From JBIQLO01 sp044464175 (GTDB taxonomy: Bacteria; Planctomycetota; Phycisphaerae; Tepidisphaerales; Tepidisphaeraceae): DNA of 62,412 bases. Where the stretch lies: positions 1-62,412 of the forward strand of contig JBIQLO010000001.1 in assembly GCA_044464175.1 (NCBI GenBank). Reading direction: 5' to 3'. The translations under genes were made by a program, and so were the position numbers. This document shows positions 40,561 through 49,097 of the stretch, piece after piece. The notes under the pieces were generated by a model. That model was not told the DNA's origin. It was given only the letters and a program-made list of their open reading frames with translations, and made no database searches. Numbering within the stretch: the stretch's first letter is position 1; each line of letters begins with the position of its first letter.

Positions 40561-40609
40561 GCGATTTGACAAATCGCGCTGCGCGCTTTGTCGCCAAATA
40601 GCGCAGCGC
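40561..40609. repeat. REP-like unit, copy 2 (CTTTGTCGCCAAA core)
   Basis: GCGATTT/AAATCGC hairpin, then GCGCTGCGC ... GCGCAGCGC with the same CTTTGTCGCCAAA loop. Stem and loop match copy 1; only the small hairpin in front differs. Confidence 0.82.
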
Positions 40610-40787
40610 CCCCCGTAAAGGTAGAGGAGCTAAACCGATGAACCCGACCCGATTCTGCCCACCGCCTACTCCCTTCGTCGCTTCGTCGCTTCGCCGCGCC
40701 CGCCAACCAACGAACCCAAACAAACCAAACCCAAATCCCCCCTGCCGCTACAAAACCAAGGATTTTCCCCCCGAACCCAACATGCCG

Positions 40788-40842
40788 TATTTCCCAACGA
40801 ACCCAACCCATCCAACTCCCGAATCCCGGAACCCGGCCCAAA
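40788..40842. repeat. Degenerate heptad tract
   Basis: C/A-rich stretch with a 7-base rhythm (TTCCCAA, CGAACCC, AACCCAT, CCAACTC, CCGAATC, CCGGAAC). The later units are GGGATTC-family words read on the other strand. Confidence 0.6.
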
Positions 40843-40852
40843 AAAATTTTCC

Positions 40853-40882
40853 TTGACACCCTGGTAAACATTGTCTAGTTTT
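40853..40882 (+). promoter_or_regulatory. Promoter of lacI module 2
   Basis: TTGACA (40853-40858) followed 14 bases later by GTCTAGTTTT (40873-40882). The region between contains GGTAAACATTG; AAAC-8-GTTT at 40866-40881 is a weak dyad that could be an operator. Confidence 0.55.
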
Positions 40883-40925
40883 TGATTATCACTTGAATCC
40901 CCCATCCCTTTCACTCGGGACGGCC

Positions 40926-41993
40926 ATGAGCGCAAGTCTGAGACATATAGCCAGGGAAGCCGGCGTCTCCCCCGCCGTCGTTTCGCGCCTCTTTCGCGGC
41001 GATCCGAACCTGCGCATCAGCGACCAGCGCCGGGCCGCCGTCTTCCAGGCCCGCGACCGCCTCGGCGGCGTCAAGGTCCGCCCCAGCCGCCTCAGCCATG
41101 TCATCGTCGCCCCCATCGGTGTCGCCCGCCCCCAGGCCTACATCAACCGCAATATCCTGGAAGACCGCACCTACAGCACCTGCCAGCAGGAACTGAAAAA
41201 GCGCGGCTACGACCTCCGCTTCGAGCACCTGCCCGAAGCCGACGTCTGCAACCATCTCAAGCAATGGATCGCCGCCCCCCGCGCCCCCGACGGGATGCTG
41301 ATCCTCTGGAACTACTGCACGCCCGACCTGGCCGAGATGCTGCGGACCTACGCCTTCCCCCACGTCTCCAACGACTTCACACGCGAACACCTGGGCATCA
41401 ACACGGTCTGCCAGCACGCCACCGCCGGCATGCGCCAAGCCGTCGAGCACCTGGTCGAGCTAGGTCACCGCCGCATCGCCTTCATGGGCCAGCGCCACTT
41501 TTTCCGCTACCCGATGATGGTCAGCACCATGGCCGCCCTGGACCTGCCGCTGAACCCCGCCGACCACTGCTGGCTGGAGCCGGTCCAGTATCCCGAAAAC
41601 ATCGATCAGCTCCGCGACCATGCCCGTGCTGCCTTCGATGCCTGGTTCGATGCCCATCCCGGCGTGACGGCGCTGGTCTGCTCGCGCGACCACGCCGCCC
41701 TGGGCGTGGTCGATGCGATGCGCCGACGCGGCCTGGTCCCCGGGCGCGACCTGTCGGTCATCGGCTACGACAACATCGAGGTCCACAACCCCCGCCCCGG
41801 GGAGAAGCCGGTCCTGACAACTATTGATCTTCCCTTCGAGCGGATCGGCCGGCGCATGGCCGAGCTGCTCTTGAATCAGATTCTGCACGGCCAGACCCAG
41901 ATCATTCACGAGCGTGTGCCCGTGTCGCTGGTGGTGCGGGAAACGACCGGGCCGTGCCCCAAGCGTCCCGGTCTAAAAGGAGGTTCGCCATGA
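40926..41993 (+). CDS. LacI family transcriptional regulator (module 2)
   Basis: 355 residues. HTH SLRHIAREAGVSPAVVSRLF (~4-23), then a sugar-binding domain with DRLGGVKVRPS, GHRRIAFMGQ, TALVCSRDHAALGVVDAMRR and SVIGYDNIE. ATG 40926 is used because the frame extends to 40893 without a start signal. The stop overlaps the ATG of the next pseudopilin gene (ATGA), so the regulator is translationally coupled to its likely target. It differs clearly from the module 1 regulator. Confidence 0.9.
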   Translation: MSASLRHIAREAGVSPAVVSRLFRGDPNLRISDQRRAAVFQARDRLGGVKVRPSRLSHVIVAPIGVARPQAYINRNILEDRTYSTCQQELKKRGYDLRFEHLPEADVCNHLKQWIAAPRAPDGMLILWNYCTPDLAEMLRTYAFPHVSNDFTREHLGINTVCQHATAGMRQAVEHLVELGHRRIAFMGQRHFFRYPMMVSTMAALDLPLNPADHCWLEPVQYPENIDQLRDHARAAFDAWFDAHPGVTALVCSRDHAALGVVDAMRRRGLVPGRDLSVIGYDNIEVHNPRPGEKPVLTTIDLPFERIGRRMAELLLNQILHGQTQIIHERVPVSLVVRETTGPCPKRPGLKGGSP

Positions 41994-42742
41994 AGCCGTC
42001 CCATCCTCTTCGCAACGGATTCACACTGGTGGAACTGCTGGTGGTCATTGGGATCATCAGCATCCTGATCGCAATGCTCCTGCCGGCCCTGAACAAGGCA
42101 CGCCGGGCGGCCAAGCAGATTTCCTGCGCCTCCAACCTCCGCCAGATCGGAAGCCTCATCGCCATGTACGAGTCGGACAACAAGGGATATCTCCCCTTCT
42201 CCTATCAGGTGGGCGGGGGCAATTTCGGCGGCTACGCCACGCAACTGGGTCCCGCCTGGGAAATCTGCCTGGCGCCTTACATCGGCTACGAGATCCGGGA
42301 CTTTTATGAATTCGCCAGTACCATCTATGTGGAAAGGACGATCTTCTTCTGTCCCGCCGCCGATCCCCTGGCCCACTACCCCTACAACAACAATTTCAGC
42401 TACGCCCCGAATTTGAGGACCGCCAGCAGCGCCCCCTCGGCCGGCGACGGCCGGCTGCTGCGCGGCAAGATCAATCAGGTGATCAACCCGATGGACAAAG
42501 TCTGTCTGGCCGACGCCACACTGGGCACCTTCGTCATCAACGACGGGCAGATTCGCCCCGGCGGCAACAGCGAAGCCGGATTTCTGCGTCACGGCTCCGG
42601 CTCCGAGCGAAGCAACCTGGGCGGCAACGTCCTCTTTTTCGACGGCCATGCACGGTACATGCCTTATACGGAGGCCGAGCGGCCAGCAGGCTCCTCCTCG
42701 CCATTGGTAATGTTCCTGCCATGGCGTGAGGTGTCGTGGTAA
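41990..42742 (+). CDS. Pseudopilin of the planctomycete H-X-DG type
   Basis: 250 residues with the prepilin signal NGFTLVELLVVIGIISILIA and Glu+5. A near-perfect AAGGAGGT at 41978-41985 lies before ATG 41990. The C-terminal NLGGNVLFFDGHARY is like module 1's, with a longer spacing from the last His, so the H-X9-DG motif is relaxed. It is coupled to the LacI gene and followed by DUF4838. Confidence 0.88.
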   Translation: MKPSHPLRNGFTLVELLVVIGIISILIAMLLPALNKARRAAKQISCASNLRQIGSLIAMYESDNKGYLPFSYQVGGGNFGGYATQLGPAWEICLAPYIGYEIRDFYEFASTIYVERTIFFCPAADPLAHYPYNNNFSYAPNLRTASSAPSAGDGRLLRGKINQVINPMDKVCLADATLGTFVINDGQIRPGGNSEAGFLRHGSGSERSNLGGNVLFFDGHARYMPYTEAERPAGSSSPLVMFLPWREVSW

Positions 42743-42801
42743 TGCCCCGGTCGGCCATTGAGCGGCGACGGAGCGAATGAAACCAGCACTGGAGATGATG
42801 G

Positions 42802-45684
42802 ATGAATCGACCTATCCGCCTGCTCTCTATCTGCGCGGCACTGATTGGCCTGCTGGTCCTGGCCTGGCCCGTGACCGCCGCCCCCCTCATAGTCGTCGAT
42901 GGCGGCCGGAGTGACTACACCATCGTGCGCCCCGAAAGGGCGCCCCAATCCATTCTGGACGCGGCGGAGGAATTGCAGCGGGACATCGCCCTGGCCACCG
43001 GAGCTAAACTCCCCATCACCCGGGAGGGGAGCCTGCTCACCGGCCCGTTCATCAGCCTGGGCGACACACCCCAGGCGCGCGCCGCCGGCTTCAGCGCCCA
43101 GGGCATGCCCGATGAGTCCTTCCGCATCGTCACCAAAGACGCCAATCTCTATATCTTTGGTCCCGACACGCCCGACGGCGGATGGACGAAGAACAACGGC
43201 GTCAGCCACGGCACCGCCAACGGCGTCTACACGTTTCTGGAAGACCAACTGGGGGTGCGCTGGCTGATGCCGGGCGAGCTGGGGCGGGATGTGCCGGCCC
43301 GATCCTCGGTTTCCATCGACATCATCGACCATACACAATCCCCCCGTTTCATCTGGCGGCGCCCGACCCACGTGTTTGATTACGCCGATGGCCCCCAGAC
43401 CCGAACCATTCTCCAGTGGCAGACGCATCAGCGCGTGGGTGAATACAACTGTTCCACGCGCTTTGGCTATGACCACAACTGGATTCAAACCGTTCCCCCG
43501 GAGCTGTACAAGACCCACCCCGACTGGTTCGCCATGGATGCCGCCGGAAAGCGCCCCGCTCCTTCCGGAAGACGATACAAGCTGGAAACGACCAACCCGG
43601 AACTGGTGCGCTACTTTGCCGATCAGGCCATCGCGCGACTGAAAAGTTCGCAGCGCCCCGGCACCTTTTCCCTCTCCCCCAGCGATGGCGGCGGCTGGAG
43701 CCAGAGCCCCCTGAGCAAAGCGCTCTACGATCCCAGCCCTTCGACCATTTTCGATCCCGAATCCCCGCCCGGCCGGCCGGGCGTCTCCTCGCTGGTGCTC
43801 AAGTGGTATCACGACGTGGCGCAGATCGTCGCCAAGGAATACCCCCAGGGCCGACTGGCCGGATACATCTACGCCGATTACCTCTACCCCCCGACCAAGC
43901 TCCAGATGAAGCTGCCGGACAACTTCACCCCGGTCATCGCTCCCAGCTTCGACTATGGCTATGGCCTTTACCGCCAACAGACGCAGGAGCGGTTCAAATA
44001 TGTCATGGATGCCTGGGCCAAAGTCGCGCCTCAAGACTGGTTCTATTACGACCTGCCCAACCAGTTGAACAAGCAGTATGACCCGGAGATCGGAGCGGGG
44101 AATTTCCCCGGCGCCACCGGCATCGTCACCCCGGCCGCCCCGGACATTCTCAATCTTGTCTTTTCCACGCTCGTCCGCGATCGCATCAAAGGAGCGATGA
44201 TCTACGGCGTCCCCTCCTGGAGCAGCGGGGCCATGTCCAATTACATCCTCGCCCAGATGATGTGGGACCCCTCCCGGGATGCCCATGCCGTGCAGCGGGA
44301 CTGGCTGGAGCGAGCCTACGGCCCGGAGGCCGGGGCGGTCATGGCGGATTTTTATCACAATCTCAACGGCTGGTTCAAGGCGTACTACCAGGAGCACCCG
44401 GATGTGAGCTACTTCCTGACCCGCGGCATGCTCAAGGACATCTACGCGGCCCATTACCCGGAGATGGAGAGGCGCTTCCTGCAAGCCCGGAACCGGCCGA
44501 TGACCGAGATTCAGCAACAGCGGTTGCAACTGATCGGGGACAACCTGATCGTCCTGCAATGGCGGCTGCGCAACGCCGGACTCCTGGTGCCCGAATTCAC
44601 CTCCACCCTCACCCGAAGCAATGAGCAGGTGATCGCCCTGATCGCCCGCCCTAACAAGGATTTTCCCCTCTTTCCCGGCTATATCCCTTCCGGGACCATC
44701 CCCGGGCCCAAACCCCCGCGATGGAAGGTGCATGCCGCCGCGGGAACGCCGCCACAATCTACCGGAGACCTGTCGGCACTGAACTCCAACACCTTTGTGA
44801 TCTTTGCGGCCCAGGAGACGCAGGTGCGCATTGTGCCGCGTCGAATCAGCCACGGGGCCTACTTTGCCGGATATGAAATCAAAGATGCGGCCGGCAAGGT
44901 GATTCGCAGCGGAATTTTCAACACCGGCACGCCGATTGTCTTTCCGGCCAAGGCAGGCACGGCCTATTACCTTTCCATCCCCCCGCGTAAGCCCGTCCAC
45001 TATGAGTTATCGATTGACAATGCCGCCATGGCCGAGGGTCGGCTGCGGGAGGATATCCTGACCCTGTATGCACCCCCCGCGCCGATTCTGGTCTTTAATG
45101 CGCCGGGGCATGCGCCAATCGGCGTCTTCGACAGGGAGGGCGCAGTTGTCCTCCAGAAGCCCTTCAGCGGAGCCGCCGGGCGGGCGGACATGTTGCGGGG
45201 CGGAGCCTACAAGGATGTGAAGGTGATCGGCAGCTTCGACCAGGGTTGGCGTTTCAGCCCCGACCCGAAGGACGAGTTGCTGAATCGCGGCGTCACGACC
45301 CCGGAGTTTGACGACAGCGGCTGGGCCACCCTCAGCGCCCTGGACTGGTGGCAAATGCAGGGATTCGAGGCATATCACGGCCCGGCATGGTACCGGATGA
45401 AGTTCACCGCGCCGCCGTTGGAAAAGGGGCGTTCGGTACGCCTCTATTTCGGCGGTGTGGACGGCAACGCCGAGGTCTACCTCAACGGCCGGAAAGTGGT
45501 CGTCCACACGCTGGGAAAGAACTACGAAGGGTGGGACCGCCCCTTCTCCAAGAGTGTGGCCGGCGCCCTCAAGGCCGGGGAGAACATCCTGGCGGTGAAG
45601 GTCACCAGCAAGAACAGCACCACCGCCAGCGGCATCTTCCGCGGTGTCAGCCTGCTGACGATGGTTCCCACCGGGAAAAAGTGA
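42802..45684 (+). CDS. Secreted DUF4838 protein with a C-terminal beta-sandwich
   Basis: 960 residues. Signal peptide (LLSICAALIGLLVLAWPVTA). GH67-like N-terminal domain and DUF4838 as in module 1: both proteins share PDNFTPVIAPSFDYGY and WFYYDLPNQ. The C-terminal ~150 residues add a GH2-like beta-sandwich (TTPEFDDSGW, GPAWYRMKFTAPP, FGGVDGNAEVYLNGR), a probable carbohydrate-binding domain absent from the other copy. It is convergent with gspF; the stops are three bases apart. Confidence 0.83.
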   Translation: MNRPIRLLSICAALIGLLVLAWPVTAAPLIVVDGGRSDYTIVRPERAPQSILDAAEELQRDIALATGAKLPITREGSLLTGPFISLGDTPQARAAGFSAQGMPDESFRIVTKDANLYIFGPDTPDGGWTKNNGVSHGTANGVYTFLEDQLGVRWLMPGELGRDVPARSSVSIDIIDHTQSPRFIWRRPTHVFDYADGPQTRTILQWQTHQRVGEYNCSTRFGYDHNWIQTVPPELYKTHPDWFAMDAAGKRPAPSGRRYKLETTNPELVRYFADQAIARLKSSQRPGTFSLSPSDGGGWSQSPLSKALYDPSPSTIFDPESPPGRPGVSSLVLKWYHDVAQIVAKEYPQGRLAGYIYADYLYPPTKLQMKLPDNFTPVIAPSFDYGYGLYRQQTQERFKYVMDAWAKVAPQDWFYYDLPNQLNKQYDPEIGAGNFPGATGIVTPAAPDILNLVFSTLVRDRIKGAMIYGVPSWSSGAMSNYILAQMMWDPSRDAHAVQRDWLERAYGPEAGAVMADFYHNLNGWFKAYYQEHPDVSYFLTRGMLKDIYAAHYPEMERRFLQARNRPMTEIQQQRLQLIGDNLIVLQWRLRNAGLLVPEFTSTLTRSNEQVIALIARPNKDFPLFPGYIPSGTIPGPKPPRWKVHAAAGTPPQSTGDLSALNSNTFVIFAAQETQVRIVPRRISHGAYFAGYEIKDAAGKVIRSGIFNTGTPIVFPAKAGTAYYLSIPPRKPVHYELSIDNAAMAEGRLREDILTLYAPPAPILVFNAPGHAPIGVFDREGAVVLQKPFSGAAGRADMLRGGAYKDVKVIGSFDQGWRFSPDPKDELLNRGVTTPEFDDSGWATLSALDWWQMQGFEAYHGPAWYRMKFTAPPLEKGRSVRLYFGGVDGNAEVYLNGRKVVVHTLGKNYEGWDRPFSKSVAGALKAGENILAVKVTSKNSTTASGIFRGVSLLTMVPTGKK

Positions 45685-45687
45685 TAC

Positions 45688-46911
45688 TCAGTGCGCCACC
45701 ACGCGGCTGATGGTGAAGATCGGCAGCAGCAGCGCCAGTGAGACACCGCCGATGATTGCCCCCATCACCACGATCATGATCGGCTCGATATACCGCGTGA
45801 GCTGGGCGATCCGTTCTTTCAGCTCCGTCTCGGCGTGCAGGGAGATTTGCTCCAGCACGAACGAGAGTTTGCCGCTCTTTTCGCCGCTGTGGATCATCTG
45901 CGCCACCGAACGCGGCACCAGCGGGCTGTCGAACAGCGGTTCGGAAAGCTGGCGTCCGGCCTCCAGCTTCCTGCCGCAATCGGTCCACAGGTCGCTGAAA
46001 TGGGAGTTGGGCGTGAGCTGCCCGGCCGTCTGAACGCACTCCATCAGGTTGACCCCCGCACCGGCCATCGTGCCGAGCATGCGCAGGCTTCGGGCCAGGT
46101 TCACATCCCGGAAGACCGGCCCTAGTATCGGCACCCGAAGCTGGACGGTGTGCCAGAAGCGCCGCCCCCCCGGAGTCTTGAGCCAAAACCACGCTGCAAA
46201 GACCACCCCCGCCACCCCCAGGGGTAGCACAATATAATGATGGACCAGGAACTGGCTGAACAACATGAGCACCTTCGTCGGAACCGGTAAGGCCGCCTTC
46301 TTCTGGGCATAGATAGCGGTGAACCGCGGCAGCACGAACGCCAGCAGGAAGATCGTCGTGCTGACGGCGAAGGCGAACATGATGGCCGGATAGGTCAGCG
46401 CGCCGCGGACCCGGCGGACAATCTCCTGTTCGTCGCGCAGGTAGGCCGCCGCGCGGGTCAGGAGCTTGCTCATCATGCCGGAGCGTTCGGAGGCGGTGAT
46501 CAAGGCGATGAACAGTTTCGGGAAGCTGCGCGGGTGGCGGGCCAGGGCACTGCTGAAATCGCTGCCGCTCTGCACCTGCTGGCAAAGATCTTCGACCAGT
46601 TGCTTGGTCTTGGGCTTATGCGCCTGGGTCGCGATGCACTCCAGCCCCTCCGAGAGCGTGACCCCGGTTTCCAACATGATCGACAATTGGGTGGCGATCT
46701 GGATGACCTCAGCGCGGGGGATGCGAATACCGCCGGCGCCGGCCGCATCGGCAGCCGACGCGGCCTGCCCCGCCGCTGCCGGGCGGATCGAGACGGGGTA
46801 CTTTCCATCCCCGCGCAGCATGCGGGCGACTTCCTGCGCGGACTCCCCCACCAGCACGCCGCTGGCCAGCAGGCCGGTGCCGTCCCGGGCGGTATAGGTA
46901 AATGCGGGCAT
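45688..46911 (-). CDS. gspF: Type II secretion/type IV pilus inner membrane protein (GspF/PilC)
   Basis: 407 residues, normal size. Polytopic platform protein that couples the ATPase to pseudopilus assembly. N-terminal FTYTARDGTG, two repeated GspF domains with TASERSGMMSKLL and IHSGEKSGKLSFVL, and three membrane segments (around residues 170-195, 220-240 and 375-400). It is the last gene of the operon; gspE lies immediately upstream. Confidence 0.93.
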   Translation of the reverse strand: MPAFTYTARDGTGLLASGVLVGESAQEVARMLRGDGKYPVSIRPAAAGQAASAADAAGAGGIRIPRAEVIQIATQLSIMLETGVTLSEGLECIATQAHKPKTKQLVEDLCQQVQSGSDFSSALARHPRSFPKLFIALITASERSGMMSKLLTRAAAYLRDEQEIVRRVRGALTYPAIMFAFAVSTTIFLLAFVLPRFTAIYAQKKAALPVPTKVLMLFSQFLVHHYIVLPLGVAGVVFAAWFWLKTPGGRRFWHTVQLRVPILGPVFRDVNLARSLRMLGTMAGAGVNLMECVQTAGQLTPNSHFSDLWTDCGRKLEAGRQLSEPLFDSPLVPRSVAQMIHSGEKSGKLSFVLEQISLHAETELKERIAQLTRYIEPIMIVVMGAIIGGVSLALLLPIFTISRVVAH

Positions 46912-46936
46912 CTTCCTTCCCTTCCACGGCGGCGGA

Positions 46937-48640
46937 TCACGCCGTCACGCGGTAAACTTCCTCCATCGTCGTCACACCCTGGCCGACCTTCTCCAGCCCG
47001 TCACGGCGCAACGGATTCATGCCGATCTGCTCGGCCAGTTGCCGCAGCTCATTGAGCGGCGCCCCAGCACTGATCCGCTCGATCATGGCATCGTCCGGAA
47101 CAAGCAGCTCATACAGGCCCACCCGCCCGGAATAGCCCAGGTTGCGGCAACGCGGGCACCCCTTGGGATGGTAGATCGGCTCGACGGGCAGCCTGAACTT
47201 CTCGAACGTATGCTTCTCCTGGGGCGTGGGATCGGCCGACTTCTTGCAGGCCGGGCAGAGCTTGCGCACCAGCCGCTGGGCCAGCACGCCGCAGAGCGTC
47301 GCCCCGACCAGATAGGGCTCGATTCCGATGTTGAACAGCCGGGTCACAGCGCTGACTGCGTCATTGGTGTGCATGGTGGCGAACACCAGATGCCCGGTCA
47401 GGGCGGCCTGCGTGGCGATCCGGGCGGTTTCGCTGTCGCGGATCTCCCCGATCATCAGAACATCCGGGTCCTGCCGCAGGATGGAGCGGAGGGCATTGGC
47501 AAAGGTGAAGCCCACCTTCTCATTGACCTGAAACTGATTCACGCCGGTCAGCGCGTATTCAACCGGGTCCTCGACGGTGCAGATGTTGACATCGTCCCGG
47601 TTCAGCTCCTGAAGGACGGAGTAGAGCGTGGTGCTCTTGCCGCTGCCGGTGGGACCGGTCACCAGGACGATGCCATTGGGCTTGACGATGAGCTTTCGGA
47701 AGAGCTTGAGCGTGGCGTAGCCAAAGCCCAGTTTTTCCAGGTTCACGCTGGCCCGCTCATTGTCGATGATGCGGATCACGACCTTCTCGCCATGCTTGGC
47801 GGGCATCGTGCTGACTCGCAGGTCGATCGGCCGCTTGTCCATCATCACATGGATGCCGCCATCCTGGGGGAGCCGGCGCTCGGCTATGTCCAGGCCCGCC
47901 ATGATTTTGATGCGCGAGGCGACCGCCGCGTGCATGTGGTGCGGGGGCCGCAGCTTCTCGGCCAGACGCCCGTCGATTCGGCAGCGGACCCGCAGCACCT
48001 TGTCGCCCGGCTCGATGTGGATATCGCTAGCGCCATCCTTGACGGCGGTGTAGATGATGTAGTTGACCAGCTTGATGACCGGCGAATCTCCGGCGGCCTG
48101 CTCCAGCGAGGCGATGTCCTGCACCTGCTGCTGGATGAGGGTGAATTCCTCCGGCTTGACCTCCTCGATGATGTCGTCGATGACGAACACCTGGTCGTTG
48201 GGGAGGTACGCCTGGAGCGTGGCCTTGATGTCGCGACTGGTGGCGGCGACGACCTGGACGGTCTGACCCGAAAGCCTCTCAATCTCCTCGACCAGGAAGA
48301 CGTTGGCCGGCTCCGACACCGCGACGGTCAGGGTCTGCTCCACCCGGAACAGGGGCAGGACTTGGTGCTTTTCAAGAAACTCCTTGGGAAGAAGAGAGAT
48401 CGCCTTGGGATCGGCGATCCGCGGGCTGACGCGGGCATAGGGGACGCCATACGCCTGGGCCAGCACTTCGGTGATCTGATCCTCGGAGCAGAAGCGCATC
48501 TCAACCAGCACCTCGCCCAGAAGCTTCTGGTGGTTGCCGCGGCGCTGCTCCTCCAGCGCTTGGTCGAGCTGCTCCTGCTGGAGCAGCCCGCGGCTGATGA
48601 GCAGTTGGCCAAGAGGTTGTCGTTGAAGCGTGGCGGTCAT
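46937..48640 (-). CDS. gspE: Type II secretion/type IV pilus assembly ATPase (GspE/PilB)
   Basis: 567 residues. N-terminal GspE-N domain (LGQLLISRGLLQQEQLDQAL), then a AAA-type ATPase core: Walker A GPTGSGKST at ~329-337, VEDPVEYAL (Asp box), Walker B ILRQDPDVLMIGEIRD, His box AALTGHLVFATMHTND. The tetracysteine zinc site is CPACKK with CPRCRN (~residues 457-500). It powers pseudopilus extension together with GspF. The start is 106 bases from the STAS gene stop. Confidence 0.95.
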   Translation of the reverse strand: MTATLQRQPLGQLLISRGLLQQEQLDQALEEQRRGNHQKLLGEVLVEMRFCSEDQITEVLAQAYGVPYARVSPRIADPKAISLLPKEFLEKHQVLPLFRVEQTLTVAVSEPANVFLVEEIERLSGQTVQVVAATSRDIKATLQAYLPNDQVFVIDDIIEEVKPEEFTLIQQQVQDIASLEQAAGDSPVIKLVNYIIYTAVKDGASDIHIEPGDKVLRVRCRIDGRLAEKLRPPHHMHAAVASRIKIMAGLDIAERRLPQDGGIHVMMDKRPIDLRVSTMPAKHGEKVVIRIIDNERASVNLEKLGFGYATLKLFRKLIVKPNGIVLVTGPTGSGKSTTLYSVLQELNRDDVNICTVEDPVEYALTGVNQFQVNEKVGFTFANALRSILRQDPDVLMIGEIRDSETARIATQAALTGHLVFATMHTNDAVSAVTRLFNIGIEPYLVGATLCGVLAQRLVRKLCPACKKSADPTPQEKHTFEKFRLPVEPIYHPKGCPRCRNLGYSGRVGLYELLVPDDAMIERISAGAPLNELRQLAEQIGMNPLRRDGLEKVGQGVTTMEEVYRVTA

Positions 48641-48746
48641 TCTCTTTGAGAAGACAGGAGGCGGCAGACAGAAGCCGGAACAGGCCTCGGGGATGCTCCC
48701 CTGCTCATTCCGTGTTCGATCCGCCGCATACCGGCTTCCTCTCCCT

Positions 48747-49085
48747 TTACCTCATTGTCTTCAGCGCCGACTCCAGGGTGTCGTGGCATTCGAACCGGTG
48801 GGCCAGGCGCGTGATTTCCAAAATCTTTTTGCAGTTCTCATCCAAGCCGCACAGTTTCAGCTGGCCAAACAGGTCCTCGGCCCGCCGTTTGACCCAAAGG
48901 AGCGTCTCCAGCCCTTCGGAATCAATAAAGGGACATTTTTCCAGGTCAACGACGAAATCGACAACATGTCGCTGGTCGATGCGCTCCTCCGCCGTCTGGC
49001 GCAGCAGCGGCGAGGCATCGGAAGACAGATCGCCTTCGATCGACGCCACGCAAATCTCGTTATAATCCTCGCATTTCACGCTCAT
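48747..49085 (-). CDS. STAS domain (anti-anti-sigma factor-like) protein
   Basis: 112 residues. A single STAS domain with VVDLEKCPFIDSEGLETLLW; the phosphorylatable Ser is Ser56 after Asp55, as in SpoIIAA-type antagonists. No partner kinase of the anti-sigma type is encoded nearby; the adjacent proteins are HD-GYP and a histidine kinase/response regulator set, so it probably belongs to a signalling module rather than the secretion machine. Confidence 0.85.
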   Translation of the reverse strand: MSVKCEDYNEICVASIEGDLSSDASPLLRQTAEERIDQRHVVDFVVDLEKCPFIDSEGLETLLWVKRRAEDLFGQLKLCGLDENCKKILEITRLAHRFECHDTLESALKTMR

Positions 49086-49097
49086 GTCAGACTCGCT

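Larger units (their letters stand above)
40354..40925. other. Gene-free gap with repeats and a promoter
   Basis: 572 bases between thrS and the second LacI gene. It contains two REP-like units (40449-40501 and 40561-40609), a degenerate heptad tract (40788-40842) and a promoter (40853-40882). A 72-codon frame at 40638-40856 has an acceptable ribosome site but is Pro/Asn-rich repeat DNA, so I do not call it a gene. Confidence 0.75.

Noticed and set aside
40638..40856. 72-codon frame with AGGAG before its ATG
   Set aside because: The protein is Pro/Asn-rich and derives from the degenerate heptad tract; it also covers the promoter of the next gene.
42664..45000. 778-codon frame opposite the second DUF4838 gene
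   Set aside because: Shadow of the DUF4838 gene with no family motif or ribosome site.
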